DNA of 64,000 nucleotides from a bacterium (GTDB taxonomy: Bacteria; Bacillota; Clostridia; Lachnospirales; Lachnospiraceae): the NCBI GenBank assembly GCA_004562765.1, contig SFRL01000015.1, positions 5,862-69,861 of the forward strand, read 5' to 3'. Below are positions 42,482 to 52,084 of this stretch, one piece after another. Below the pieces are notes generated by a model. It saw only the letters and a program-made list of their open reading frames with translations, had not been told where the DNA came from and made no database searches. How positions within the stretch are numbered: the first letter of the stretch is position 1; the number at the start of each line of letters is the position of its first letter. Made by a program: the position numbers and the translations under genes.

Positions 42482-43192
42482 ATGCCTTATTATGGATTTT
42501 ACTGGGATCCGACCTACTTTCTGGTCGTGATCGGCGCGATCATCTGTATGATCGCCTCCGCCAAGGTGCGGACAACCTATAATAAATATTCGCGCTATGC
42601 CAGCGCCAGCGGAATGACCGGCGCGCAGGCAGCGGAGCAGATCCTGCGGGCAGCAGGCATTTATGACGTGCAGATCCGTCATGTGTCCGGCAGCCTGACA
42701 GATCATTATGATCCGAGAAACAAGACGTTAAACCTGTCAGATTCGGTATATGCTTCGCGCTCTGTCGCGGCAGTCGGTGTGGCAGCGCATGAATGCGGTC
42801 ATGCCATCCAACATCAGGTTAATTATTTTCCGCTGACACTGCGCAGCACCATCGTTCCGGTGGCAAATATCGGTTCCACGCTGGCGTGGCCGCTGATCCT
42901 GATCGGTCTGCTGTTTTCAAGTAGGAGTGCAAGCCTTTTCATTCAGCTTGGCATCGTCTGCTTTTCCTTTGCGGTGCTGTTTCAGCTGGTGACGCTTCCG
43001 GTGGAGTTCAATGCTTCACACCGGGCACTGGTGATGCTGGAAGACATGCACATTTTAAACGAGACAGAGCTGCCGAAGACAAGAAAGGTGCTGCGTGCGG
43101 CGGCACTCACCTATGTGGCAAGCGCGTCAGCAGCTATTTTACAGCTTCTTCGTTTATTGATCTTATTTGGAGGGCGCAATGACCGCGACTGA
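42482..43192 (+). CDS. Membrane zinc metallopeptidase (YugP family)
   Basis: 236 residues. N-terminal membrane helix, then a soluble segment with the zinc-protease motif HECGHAIQH near 112, followed by two or three membrane helices and the conserved PVEFNASHRAL, whose Glu is a likely third ligand. Substrates unknown. Start at MPYYGFYWDP after AAGGAGG. It overlaps rsmB by 14 bases. The gene order fmt-protease-rsmB-rlmN-PP2C-prkC-rsgA is common in Clostridia. Confidence 0.9.
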   Translation: MPYYGFYWDPTYFLVVIGAIICMIASAKVRTTYNKYSRYASASGMTGAQAAEQILRAAGIYDVQIRHVSGSLTDHYDPRNKTLNLSDSVYASRSVAAVGVAAHECGHAIQHQVNYFPLTLRSTIVPVANIGSTLAWPLILIGLLFSSRSASLFIQLGIVCFSFAVLFQLVTLPVEFNASHRALVMLEDMHILNETELPKTRKVLRAAALTYVASASAAILQLLRLLILFGGRNDRD

Positions 43193-44522
43193 AACGGTAA
43201 AAGTAAATGAGCGGGAACTGGTACTGGACATTCTGCTGCTGGTGACGAGAGACGGCGTACACTGTCATCTCGCCATGGGGCAGGTACTGGAAAAGTATCA
43301 GTTCCTCGAAAAAAAGAGCCGGGCGTTTATCAGCCGTCTGACACAGGGCACACTCGAGCGGATGATCGAGTTGGATTATGTGATCGACTGCTATTCAAAG
43401 ACACCGGTAAAAAAGATGAAGCCGGTCATCCGCTGTATTCTGCGCAGCGGCGTGTACCAGCTTCTTTATATGGACAGCGTTCCGGCGTCAGCCGCCTGCA
43501 ATGAGGCGGTACGGCTGGCGGGAAAACGGGGATTTTCAGGATTGAAGGGGTTCGTCAACGGCGTGCTGCGCGCCATCAGCAGGGCGCAGGCAGCGGGAGA
43601 GCTTCAAAAGAAATATCCGGACGAGAAAAAAGAGCCGACACGAGCTCTTTCCATTCGCAATTCCATTCCGGAATGGCTGGTGCAGCAATGGGTGGATACT
43701 TATGATGATGCAACTGCAAGATCGATCTGCGAGTCATTTTTGAAGGAGCGCCCGACGGCGATCCGTGTGAATACCGACAAGATTTCTGCGGAGAAATTGA
43801 CAGAAGAATTGCGGGCAGCAGGTGTGATTGTGGAGCCGGTAGAGAGCTGCATGGATGCGCTCTTTATTTCCTGTTACGATTATCTGAATCGTCTGCCTGC
43901 GTTTGTGCGCGGTGATTTTTATGTGCAGGATCTCTCTTCCATGCAGGTGGCTCTGGCAGCAGGTGTGCAGCCGGGCTGGAATGTCATTGATGTGTGTGCC
44001 GCACCCGGCGGAAAAGCGATTCATGTGGCGCAGCTTCTGCGGGGCACCGGGCATGTGGAGGCGCGGGATCTGACAGAGTATAAAGTGGATCTGATCCTGG
44101 ACAACATCGACCGTTGCCAGGTGGAAAATATGTCTGCAAAGGTGTGGGATGCCACGGTGCGGGATGAAGATGCGGTGGGAACAGCGGATCTTGTGATCGC
44201 GGATCTGCCCTGCTCCGGACTGGGCGTGCTCCATAGCAAACCCGATATCAAATATAATATGTCGCCGGAGCAGATGCAGGAGCTGGCGGCGCTGCAGCGG
44301 GAGATTCTTGCTGTTGTTGCAGACTATGTAAAGCCCGGTGGCAGGCTGATCTACAGTACATGCACGGTGAACCGCGCGGAAAACGAGGACAATGCGGCGT
44401 GGTTTGCAGATACACATCCGGAGTTTGAGAAAAAGAGTGAGCAGCAGATCCTGCCAAGTGACAGACAAGACGGATTTTTCATTGCAGTATTCGAACGGGG
44501 AGAAAAAAATGGAACGGTTTGA
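43179..44522 (+). CDS. rsmB: 16S rRNA (cytosine-967-C5)-methyltransferase
   Basis: 447 residues. The N-terminal NusB-like RNA-binding domain (about 1-140) is followed by a Rossmann methyltransferase. The SAM motif DVCAAPGGKAIHVAQLL is near 270, the Cys of motif VI in ADLPCSGLGVL near 345, and the catalytic Cys in YSTCTVNRAENE near 395. Starts inside the metallopeptidase gene and overlaps rlmN by 14 bases, so these are translationally coupled. Confidence 0.95.
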   Translation: MTATETVKVNERELVLDILLLVTRDGVHCHLAMGQVLEKYQFLEKKSRAFISRLTQGTLERMIELDYVIDCYSKTPVKKMKPVIRCILRSGVYQLLYMDSVPASAACNEAVRLAGKRGFSGLKGFVNGVLRAISRAQAAGELQKKYPDEKKEPTRALSIRNSIPEWLVQQWVDTYDDATARSICESFLKERPTAIRVNTDKISAEKLTEELRAAGVIVEPVESCMDALFISCYDYLNRLPAFVRGDFYVQDLSSMQVALAAGVQPGWNVIDVCAAPGGKAIHVAQLLRGTGHVEARDLTEYKVDLILDNIDRCQVENMSAKVWDATVRDEDAVGTADLVIADLPCSGLGVLHSKPDIKYNMSPEQMQELAALQREILAVVADYVKPGGRLIYSTCTVNRAENEDNAAWFADTHPEFEKKSEQQILPSDRQDGFFIAVFERGEKNGTV

Positions 44523-45549
44523 CTTAAAATCCGCAACCTATGAGGAATTAACAGAATATATCACATCGCTCGGGGAGAAGCCGTTTCGGGCGAAACAGAT
44601 CTATGAGTGGATGCATGTAAAGCATGTAACTTCCATTGATGAGATGACAAATCTCTCCAAGGATCTGAGGGAGCGGTTGAAGGAGCAGTGCACTTTCACG
44701 GTGTTAAAACAGATCGATGTGCAGATCTCCAAGCAGGACGGCACCCGGAAATATCTGTTTGGGCTGGCAGACGGCAATGTGATCGAGAGTGTGCTGATGC
44801 GCTATAAACATGGCAACAGTGTGTGCATTTCCTCACAGGCGGGCTGTCGGATGGGCTGCCGGTTCTGTGCATCGACACTGGACGGCCTGGCGCGGAATCT
44901 GACTCCTGCGGAGATGCTGGAGCAGATCTACCGGATCGGCTGTGACATTGGAGAGCGTATTTCCAATGTGGTGGTGATGGGCAGCGGAGAGCCGTTGGAC
45001 AATTACGACAACCTGCTTGTTTTTATCCAAATGCTGACGGATGCTCACGGACTGAATATCAGTCAGCGGAATCTCACGGTGTCCACCTGCGGGCTTGTGC
45101 CGCGTATCCGCGAGTTGGCAGATCTGAAATTACAGATCACGCTGGCTTTATCACTGCACGCATCTACACAGGAAAAACGGCGGGAGCTGATGCCGATCGC
45201 CAACAAGTATGATCTTTCTGAGGTCATGGAGGCATGTGATTACTATTTTGCGCAGACCGGAAGGCGCATGACCTTTGAGTATTCTCTGGTGGGTGGTGTA
45301 AATGATACGGATGCGGATGCAGCGGAGCTTTGCGGTATGCTGAGAGGAAAAAACTGCCATATCAACCTGATTCCGGTCAACCCGATAAAGGAACGTAACT
45401 ATGTGCAGTCAGACCGCTCTGTTGTGGAAGCGTTTAAGCAGAAGCTGGAGCGCGGCGGTATCAATGTGACTGTGCGGCGTGAGATGGGACGTGATATTGA
45501 CGGTGCCTGCGGACAGCTGCGCAAACGACATATGGATCTGGCGAAATAA
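44509..45549 (+). CDS. rlmN: 23S rRNA / tRNA adenine-C2 methyltransferase (radical SAM)
   Basis: 346 residues. Methylates A2503 of 23S rRNA and A37 of some tRNAs. The radical-SAM cluster cysteines lie in CRMGCRFC near 118. VVMGSGEPLDNYDN near 157 and the resolving Cys in GACGQLR near the end complete the mechanism. The N-terminal helical domain is PFRAKQIYEWMHVK. Start at MERFDLKS; the much longer open frame upstream lies inside rsmB. Confidence 0.96.
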   Translation: MERFDLKSATYEELTEYITSLGEKPFRAKQIYEWMHVKHVTSIDEMTNLSKDLRERLKEQCTFTVLKQIDVQISKQDGTRKYLFGLADGNVIESVLMRYKHGNSVCISSQAGCRMGCRFCASTLDGLARNLTPAEMLEQIYRIGCDIGERISNVVVMGSGEPLDNYDNLLVFIQMLTDAHGLNISQRNLTVSTCGLVPRIRELADLKLQITLALSLHASTQEKRRELMPIANKYDLSEVMEACDYYFAQTGRRMTFEYSLVGGVNDTDADAAELCGMLRGKNCHINLIPVNPIKERNYVQSDRSVVEAFKQKLERGGINVTVRREMGRDIDGACGQLRKRHMDLAK

Positions 45550-45616
45550 TGGATAGATAATGGATGGATAACGGGTAAAAAATCTAAAAAACGGATTGAA
45601 AATGGATAATATTCGG

Positions 45617-45645
45617 TTGACATTTGGAGACTTCAGCTCTATAAT
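45617..45645 (+). promoter_or_regulatory. Consensus promoter of the XRE-Uma2 gene
   Basis: TTGACA (45617-45622), exactly 17 bases, TATAAT (45640-45645). Both boxes are perfect, 47 bases before the ATG. Confidence 0.85.
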
Positions 45646-45692
45646 GGTATCAGAAACAATTTCTGCTCACTGTTTGGATGGGAGGAACGCTT

Positions 45693-46472
45693 ATGACGAT
45701 CGAGGAAATGAAAAAGAAAAAACAGGAAAAAGGTTATTCCTATGCAATGATGTCGGATCTTTCCGGCGTGCCGGTCGGTACGATCCAGAAGATCTTTTCC
45801 GGGGAGACGACCAGTCCCCGCTATGATACGTTGCGCGCTCTGGAGGAGTTATTTGCTCCTATTCCCGTACTTCGGGAAGCAAATCCTTATGGGGTGCACA
45901 CGCAGGGAAGCTATACGGTGGACGATTATCGCGCACTTCCGGAAGAACGCCGCGTGGAGCTGATCGATGGGTATTTTTATGACATGGCTGCGCCTACGTT
46001 TACCCATCAGTCGGTCAGCGGGGAGATTTACCGTCAGATCGCGAATTTTATCATGGATCGCGGCGGCTCCTGCAGACCGTTTATCGCTCCGGTGGACGTC
46101 CAGCTGGATTGTGATGAGCGGACGATGGTTCTGCCGGATGTGGGTATTATCTGCCATGAGGAACGGATTCAGCATTTTGGCGTTTACGGCGCACCGGACT
46201 TTTTGGTAGAGGTGCTTTCGCCATCCACCAGGCGTAAAGACAGCATCAAAAAGCTGGACAAATATCTGGAAGCCGGTGTGCGGGAATACTGGATCATGGA
46301 TCCATACCAGAAGAGACTGCTGGTCTATTTTTTCGAAAGTGAGGTATATCCGAAGATCTACGGACTGGATCAGCCGGTACCCATCAATATCTATGATGGG
46401 GCACTTTCCATTGATTTTTCCAATATTCTGAAGTGGATCGAGGAGGACGAGAAAAAATCCGGTGATCAGTGA
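45693..46472 (+). CDS. HTH-Uma2 fusion (DUF820, PD-(D/E)XK nuclease fold)
   Basis: 259 residues. The N-terminal XRE-like helix-turn-helix at about 5-58 (YSYAMMSDLSGVPVGTIQKIFSGE) joins a Uma2/DUF820 domain at about 72-250. Uma2 marks: YRALPEERRVELIDGYFYDM, PDVGIICHE, PDFLVEVLSPSTRRKD and KLDKYLEAGVREYWIMDP. The fold is that of restriction-like nucleases, but no target is known. It has its own consensus promoter and terminator within the housekeeping run, which looks like an insertion of a self-contained unit. Confidence 0.87.
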   Translation: MTIEEMKKKKQEKGYSYAMMSDLSGVPVGTIQKIFSGETTSPRYDTLRALEELFAPIPVLREANPYGVHTQGSYTVDDYRALPEERRVELIDGYFYDMAAPTFTHQSVSGEIYRQIANFIMDRGGSCRPFIAPVDVQLDCDERTMVLPDVGIICHEERIQHFGVYGAPDFLVEVLSPSTRRKDSIKKLDKYLEAGVREYWIMDPYQKRLLVYFFESEVYPKIYGLDQPVPINIYDGALSIDFSNILKWIEEDEKKSGDQ

Positions 46473-46511
46473 AAAATGGGATCGGGAAACTTGGATACGG
46501 CTATGGCAACA

Positions 46512-46544
46512 GAGGGGGCAAAATGCCCTCTCTTGCTTTTTTTT
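46512..46544 (+). terminator. Terminator of the Uma2 gene
   Basis: GAGGGGGC-type stem closed by GCCCTCT around a four-base loop, then a run of T8 from 46537. Confidence 0.8.
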
Positions 46545-46605
46545 AGGCTCTGTGATAAAATTTACTGGATTATGTAGATCATTAACGAAAGGCAGGCGAT
46601 AGAGG

Positions 46606-47325
46606 ATGAAGACATTTTCCCTGACGGATGTCGGAAGGGTGAGAGAATCAAATCAGGATTACGTGTACACGTCTGAGAGTCCGGTGGGAAATCTTCCGAA
46701 TCTCTTTATCGTGGCAGATGGTATGGGCGGTCATGCGGCAGGAGATTTTGCATCGAAGTATACCGTAGAGCAGATCGTGGCATACATAGAGAAAGCGCCG
46801 ATGACAAGTCCGGTTGACCTGATCCGCGGTGCGGTTACAAAGGCAAATGCCAGTCTGATGGCGCAGGCAAAGAGTGACACGAGTCTTTCCGGCATGGGAA
46901 CGACAGTTGTGATCGCGACGATCATTGGTGACTGCATGTATGTGGCAAACGTCGGCGACAGCAGATTGTATCTGCTGCGTGAGGAACTGGTGCAGATCAC
47001 CCGGGATCATTCGCTTGTTCAGGAGATGGTCCGCATGGGTGAGATGGATGCTTCCGAGGCAAAGTCACATCCGGACAAAAACATCATCACCCGCGCGGTG
47101 GGAGCTTTTGACGAGTTGGAGATTGACTTTTTTGAGGAATATATACATCCCGGTGATGTGATCCTTATGTGTACGGACGGATTGTCTAACATGGTGGACG
47201 ACATCAGCATCCGACAGATCATAGAGACCGGACGGGACGTGGTGGAAAAGGTGCAGCATTTGGTGGATGCAGCGAACCGTGGCGGTGGAAAAGATAATAT
47301 CACTGCCCTGATCATAGAGATATAG
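46606..47325 (+). CDS. prpC: PP2C-type Ser/Thr protein phosphatase (PrpC/Stp)
   Basis: 239 residues. Dephosphorylates targets of the PASTA kinase. PP2C motifs: DVGRVRESNQDYVY, VADGMGGHAAGDFAS near 38, GTTVVIATI, NVGDSRLYLLRE near 112, ILMCTDGLSNMV near 185, and GGGKDNITALII at the end, giving the metal-binding aspartates. About 50 bases ahead of the kinase gene; the pair is a conserved unit. Confidence 0.95.
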   Translation: MKTFSLTDVGRVRESNQDYVYTSESPVGNLPNLFIVADGMGGHAAGDFASKYTVEQIVAYIEKAPMTSPVDLIRGAVTKANASLMAQAKSDTSLSGMGTTVVIATIIGDCMYVANVGDSRLYLLREELVQITRDHSLVQEMVRMGEMDASEAKSHPDKNIITRAVGAFDELEIDFFEEYIHPGDVILMCTDGLSNMVDDISIRQIIETGRDVVEKVQHLVDAANRGGGKDNITALIIEI

Positions 47326-47376
47326 AAACTGTGAAGGTACTGAACAGTTATGAATATAAAAACTTGAGGTGAGGAA

Positions 47377-49425
47377 ATGGTAGAGATTGGATCATTTGTA
47401 GCAGACCGTTATGAGATCATCGAAAAGATCGGAGCCGGCGGAATGTCGGATGTATACAAGGCAAAGGATCAGGTGCTGGGACGATTTGTCGCAGTAAAAG
47501 TCTTAAAGCCGGAGTTTGCGGAGGACGTAAACTTTGTGACGAAATTTCACACGGAGGCACAGTCGGCTGCAGGGTTACAGCACCCGAACATTGTCAACAT
47601 CTATGATGTCGGCAGTGAGGAGCACATGCATTTTATCGTGATGGAGTATGTAGAGGGCATCACGTTAAAGACTTATATTGAGAAGAAGGGGCAGCTCAAT
47701 TACAAGGAAGCCATCAGCATTGCCATCCAGGTGGCACGTGGCATTGAGGCGGCGCATAATAACAATATCGTGCACCGTGATATCAAACCGCAGAATATCA
47801 TGATCTCCCATGAGGGAAAGGTCAAGGTGACAGATTTTGGTATCGCCCGGGCGGCTACTTCCAATACGATCCATTCAGATGTGATGGGAAGTGTTCACTA
47901 TACTTCGCCGGAGCAGGCGCGCAATGGCTTTGTGGACGGCAAGAGCGATATTTATTCCCTCGGAATCGTGATGTACGAGATGGTAACCGGACGTGTGCCC
48001 TTTGACGGGGATACGACCGTGGCTATTGCGATCCAGCATCTGCAGGAGGAGATGGTAGCACCTTCGGTCTACGCACCGGATCTGCCGATCAGTCTGGAAA
48101 AGATCATTTTAAAATGTACGCAGAAGAGTCAGGACCGCCGTTATGCATCCATGGGTGATCTGCTGGTGGACCTGAAGCACGCGCTGATGGAGCCGGACAA
48201 GGATTTTGTTGTCATCGATTCGGCAGTCAATCAGGCGAAGACTACCGTGATCCGCGAGGAGGAAGTACGTGGGATCAAGGAACAGGCTGCCAAAAATTAT
48301 GCAACTGCAGAAAAACAGCCTGCCAAGCCGGTCTATGACGATGATGATGACGATGATGATGACGATGAAGGCTTCCTCAATCCCAAGATGGAGAAGGCTG
48401 TCACGATCCTTGGTATCGTCACGGCAGTGATTATTATCATCATTATCATTTACCTGATCGGAAGCATGGCAGGTCTGTTTGGCGGCAAGCGTGATAAGAC
48501 CGATGAGGAACCGCAGACGGATGAGATCATTGAGGAGTCCGGCAAGGTGGAGATGATCGATCTGCGCGGAAAGAGCTTTGACGAGGCAAAGGCAGAGCTT
48601 GAGACGATGGGACTGAAGATCTATCAGGCAAGTACCGAGGAGTCTGAGGAATACGAAGAGGGACAGATCATTTCCCAGGATATCCCCGCGGGAGATATGG
48701 TTGACGAGGGAACGATGATCCGTGTGGTTGTCAGTAGCGGCAAGGGCGAGAGTGAGGTCGCTGTGCCGAATGTGACCGGATATACAGACACCGCTGCGAT
48801 CGGCATGCTTCAGGATGCAGGTCTGGATTATAACAGGGAATATGAGAGCTCCGATAAAGTTCCGGAGGGCACCGTTATTCGTCAGACACCCGAGAGCGGC
48901 ACAATAGTATCCGAGGGAACAAAGGTGACGATCGTTGTCAGCCAGGGCAAGGAGTCTGTGACCGTACCGGATCTGAAAAACCATACGGAATCAGAGGCTC
49001 GTAAAGCGCTGGAAGCTGTGGGACTGCAGGTAGGAACTGTCAGCACGGATTACAGTGATACGGTTGAGGAAGGAAAGGTCATCGACCAGAGCGAGATTGC
49101 CGGAAAGACCGTGTACAGCGGTACAACTGTTAATATTGTCATCAGCATGGGTCCGAAGGAGATCCTGTATATGTTCCGGGCAAATGTAAAGCTGCCCAAT
49201 GATGACACGGTTGTTTCGGCAAATATTGAGCTTCAGGATGCAGACGGAAATGTGCTGGACACATGGACGAATGTTTCCACAGCATCGTTCCCGTTCTCTA
49301 TCGAGGTCATGAATGTCAAGAGTGACAGCGGTATGCTTGTCATTGAATGGGTAATGGAAGATGAGGAAGGAAATGTGACTACAAGTACACAGAATCAGCC
49401 CGTAAGCTTCCAGCAGCAGAATTAA
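47377..49425 (+). CDS. prkC: PASTA-domain Ser/Thr protein kinase
   Basis: 682 residues. Cytoplasmic Hanks kinase at 1-270 (GAGGMSDVYKAKD glycine loop, HRDIKPQNI catalytic loop, DFGIARA). A juxtamembrane stretch contains ten consecutive Asp near 320-330. One membrane helix lies at about 340-367, followed by three extracellular PASTA repeats at about 385-590 that bind muropeptides, and a beta-rich C-terminal tail. It senses cell-wall state and controls growth, division and spore germination in relatives. Partner of the upstream phosphatase. Confidence 0.96.
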   Translation: MVEIGSFVADRYEIIEKIGAGGMSDVYKAKDQVLGRFVAVKVLKPEFAEDVNFVTKFHTEAQSAAGLQHPNIVNIYDVGSEEHMHFIVMEYVEGITLKTYIEKKGQLNYKEAISIAIQVARGIEAAHNNNIVHRDIKPQNIMISHEGKVKVTDFGIARAATSNTIHSDVMGSVHYTSPEQARNGFVDGKSDIYSLGIVMYEMVTGRVPFDGDTTVAIAIQHLQEEMVAPSVYAPDLPISLEKIILKCTQKSQDRRYASMGDLLVDLKHALMEPDKDFVVIDSAVNQAKTTVIREEEVRGIKEQAAKNYATAEKQPAKPVYDDDDDDDDDDEGFLNPKMEKAVTILGIVTAVIIIIIIIYLIGSMAGLFGGKRDKTDEEPQTDEIIEESGKVEMIDLRGKSFDEAKAELETMGLKIYQASTEESEEYEEGQIISQDIPAGDMVDEGTMIRVVVSSGKGESEVAVPNVTGYTDTAAIGMLQDAGLDYNREYESSDKVPEGTVIRQTPESGTIVSEGTKVTIVVSQGKESVTVPDLKNHTESEARKALEAVGLQVGTVSTDYSDTVEEGKVIDQSEIAGKTVYSGTTVNIVISMGPKEILYMFRANVKLPNDDTVVSANIELQDADGNVLDTWTNVSTASFPFSIEVMNVKSDSGMLVIEWVMEDEEGNVTTSTQNQPVSFQQQN

Positions 49426-49461
49426 CAGTTGCAGAACAGCTATATAAAGGAATCTTTGCAC

Positions 49462-50346
49462 ATGCAGGGAAAGATACTAAAAGGAATTTCCGGATTTTAC
49501 TACGTTCACGTAGTGGGATCCGGAATTTACGAATGTAAGGCAAAAGGAATATTTCGTCAGCAGGGTGTCAAACCTCTGGTGGGTGATCTGGTAGAGATCG
49601 ACGTCATTGACGAAGAAGAAAAAAAGGGCAATATTACGTGTATTTTGCCCAGAAACAATGCGCTGATCCGCCCGGCGGTTGCCAACGTGGATATGGCGCT
49701 CATTGTTTTTGCTGCTGCGACACCGGATCCGAACTTCAATCTGCTGGACCGTTTTCTGGTGTTGATGGCGAAGCAGGATGTGCCGGTGTGTATCTGCTTT
49801 AACAAATCCGATCTGGTGTCGGAGGAGGTGAAGCGGGAATACGCGAAGAGTTATGAGGCGTGCGGGTATCCGGTGGAATTCATCAGCGTAAAAAAGGATG
49901 AGGGGATCGACCGCCTGATGGAGCATCTGCGCGGAAAAACGACGACGATCGCAGGTCCTTCCGGCGCGGGCAAATCGTCTCTGATCAACCGGCTGCAGCC
50001 GCAGATCCGGATGGAGACCGGCAGTGTTTCGGAAAAAATAGGCAGAGGAAAGCAGACGACGCGCCACACACAGCTCATCCATATCGAGGGTAATTCCTAT
50101 ATCATGGACACGCCCGGTTTTTCGTCGCTGTATCTGCCGCAGATGGAAAAAGAAGAACTCCAGCAATATTACACGGAATTTGCAGCGTATGAGCCTTACT
50201 GCAGATTTCAGGGCTGCAGTCATATCAGTGAGCCGGACTGCGGCGTGAAGCAGGCACTGGCGGAGGGAAAGATCTCACAGTTGCGCTATGATAATTATGT
50301 GCAGCTTTACGGAGAATTAAAGGAACAGGAAAAAAACAGGTATTAG
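49462..50346 (+). CDS. rsgA: Ribosome small-subunit-dependent GTPase RsgA
   Basis: 294 residues. 30S maturation factor: OB fold at 1-65, then a circularly permuted GTPase. The order seen is G4 NKSD near 113, G1 AGPSGAGKSSLI near 172, and G3 DTPGFSS near 217, followed by a zinc knuckle (CRFQGCSHISEPDC). Start at MQGKILKG; an upstream in-frame TTG is less likely. 36 bases after prkC. Confidence 0.95.
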   Translation: MQGKILKGISGFYYVHVVGSGIYECKAKGIFRQQGVKPLVGDLVEIDVIDEEEKKGNITCILPRNNALIRPAVANVDMALIVFAAATPDPNFNLLDRFLVLMAKQDVPVCICFNKSDLVSEEVKREYAKSYEACGYPVEFISVKKDEGIDRLMEHLRGKTTTIAGPSGAGKSSLINRLQPQIRMETGSVSEKIGRGKQTTRHTQLIHIEGNSYIMDTPGFSSLYLPQMEKEELQQYYTEFAAYEPYCRFQGCSHISEPDCGVKQALAEGKISQLRYDNYVQLYGELKEQEKNRY

Positions 50347-50359
50347 GGATCAAACAGTG

Positions 50360-51028
50360 ATGAAAACAGTTCAGAGAGAAAACAGGGTCCTGATCGTCAG
50401 CGGTGGCAGTATCGACGATGCATTTGTGCTTGATCTGCTGGAAAAAAACGGCTATGAGACAGTGATCGCGTGTGATAGCGGCATGGAATTTTTTCGCAGA
50501 AATGGCTTGTATCCGGATCTGATCCTTGGCGATTTTGATTCGGCTGACAGGAATACAGTCGATTATTTCAAGGAGCAGACAAAGGTTCGTTTGGAGCAGT
50601 TTCCGGCACAGAAGGATTGGACGGATACGGAGCTTGCCGTGCGGCGCGGGTTGGAGCTTGAACCGGAGCACATGGATCTGGTGGGAGCGACCGGAACACG
50701 TCTGGATCACGTGCTCGGCAATCTGCAGCTTTTGGCATTGGGCCTGGAGGCGGGGGTACAGATCTTTCTTATGGATGCGCACAACCGCATCCGGCTGGCT
50801 GACCGGCCCCTCAAGCTTACAAAAAGTGAACAGTACGGTGATTTTATATCCCTCATCCCATATGGCGGTGAGGTCAGCGGTCTGACGCTGAAGGGAATGA
50901 AATACCCCCTGGATGGAGCAACACTGCGACAGGATGTCACACTTGGCATCAGCAATGAGATCGTGGACGATGAGGCGTTGATCTTTTTTACAGAGGGGAA
51001 GCTGTATGTGATGGAGACGAAGGACTGA
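50360..51028 (+). CDS. thiN: Thiamine pyrophosphokinase
   Basis: 222 residues. Converts thiamine and ATP to thiamine diphosphate and AMP. Catalytic-domain marks: ACDSGMEFFRRNGLYPDLILGDFDSAD split around 35-60, KDWTDTELAV near 85, GATGTRLDHVLGNLQLL near 110, and a beta-rich C-terminal thiamine-binding part (GEVSGLTLKGMKYPL). Last gene of the prpC-prkC-rsgA-thiN run, as in many Clostridia. Confidence 0.94.
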   Translation: MKTVQRENRVLIVSGGSIDDAFVLDLLEKNGYETVIACDSGMEFFRRNGLYPDLILGDFDSADRNTVDYFKEQTKVRLEQFPAQKDWTDTELAVRRGLELEPEHMDLVGATGTRLDHVLGNLQLLALGLEAGVQIFLMDAHNRIRLADRPLKLTKSEQYGDFISLIPYGGEVSGLTLKGMKYPLDGATLRQDVTLGISNEIVDDEALIFFTEGKLYVMETKD

Positions 51029-51041
51029 GAGGAGACAAAGG

Positions 51042-52067
51042 ATGAATGATTGGATTTTAGTGGTGGATGATGATGCAGCGAATCTTCGGATGGCGAGCCA
51101 TATTCTGACTGCGGAAGGAATGCGGGTGAGCTGCCTGAAATCGGGGGAGGATGCGCTTCGGTTTTTGCAGGAAAACAGACCGGATCTGATCCTGTTGGAT
51201 ATTCATATGCCCGGAATGGACGGTTTTGAGACGATCGCTGCTGTGCGCGGCAACGAAAAAACTGCAGACATCCCGGTCATTTTTTTAACTGCGGATGATG
51301 ACAGCGAAACGGAGACGCAGGGTTTGAAGGCAGGTGCAATGGATTTCATCAAAAAGCCCTTTGTGCCCGAGGTCCTGCTGCTGCGCGTACGACATACGAT
51401 AGAACTGATCCGCTTGCAGGAAAATCTCGCGCAGGAGGTGGAAAAGAAGACACAGGAGGTCAAGGCACAGCACGAAAAGCTCGACAAGATCTCCATGCAG
51501 ATCGTCAAGGCACTCTCCGGTGCGATCGATGCGAAGGATACATATACGAACGGACATTCCACGCGTGTGGCGGATTATTCCAGAGAGATCGCGAAACATG
51601 CAGGCTTCAGTACAAGGCGGCAGGATGATATCTATATGATGGGACTGCTTCACGATGTGGGAAAGATCGGCATTCCGGAGGCGATCATCAATAAGCCGGG
51701 AAAGCTTACAGACGAAGAATTTGAGAAGATTAAAACGCATCCTGCGCTCGGAGCGGGCATCCTGAAAAATATCACGGAGTTTCCTCAGCTGGCGGTGGGG
51801 GCGCGCTGGCATCATGAGCGTTATGACGGCAAGGGATATCCCGACGGCATCGCGGGTGAAGACATCCCGACCGAGGCGCGGATCATTGCGGTTGCGGATG
51901 CCTATGACGCGATGAGTTCCAGAAGAAGCTACCGCGATGTACTCAAACAGGACTTCATACGCGGTGAGATCCTCAAGGGGAAGGGAACGCAGTTTGATCC
52001 CGCTTTTGCGGATATCATGCTGGCGCTCATAGATGCGGATGCGGACTATCAGATGAGAGAAAAATAA
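51042..52067 (+). CDS. Response regulator with HD-GYP output domain
   Basis: 341 residues. The receiver at 1-120 has ILVVDDDAANLRM, the phosphoacceptor Asp in LILLDIHMPGMDG near 53, and Lys in IKKPF near 105. A short coiled coil follows (QEVEKKTQEVKAQHEKL). HD-GYP at about 155-340 has HSTRVADYS, LLHDVGKIGIPE and the GYP signature RYDGKGYPDGI. Predicted phosphorylation-controlled cyclic-di-GMP phosphodiesterase. First gene of an operon with two hybrid kinases that can phosphorylate it. Confidence 0.93.
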   Translation: MNDWILVVDDDAANLRMASHILTAEGMRVSCLKSGEDALRFLQENRPDLILLDIHMPGMDGFETIAAVRGNEKTADIPVIFLTADDDSETETQGLKAGAMDFIKKPFVPEVLLLRVRHTIELIRLQENLAQEVEKKTQEVKAQHEKLDKISMQIVKALSGAIDAKDTYTNGHSTRVADYSREIAKHAGFSTRRQDDIYMMGLLHDVGKIGIPEAIINKPGKLTDEEFEKIKTHPALGAGILKNITEFPQLAVGARWHHERYDGKGYPDGIAGEDIPTEARIIAVADAYDAMSSRRSYRDVLKQDFIRGEILKGKGTQFDPAFADIMLALIDADADYQMREK

Positions 52068-52084
52068 TAATTGGGGGAAAAGCT

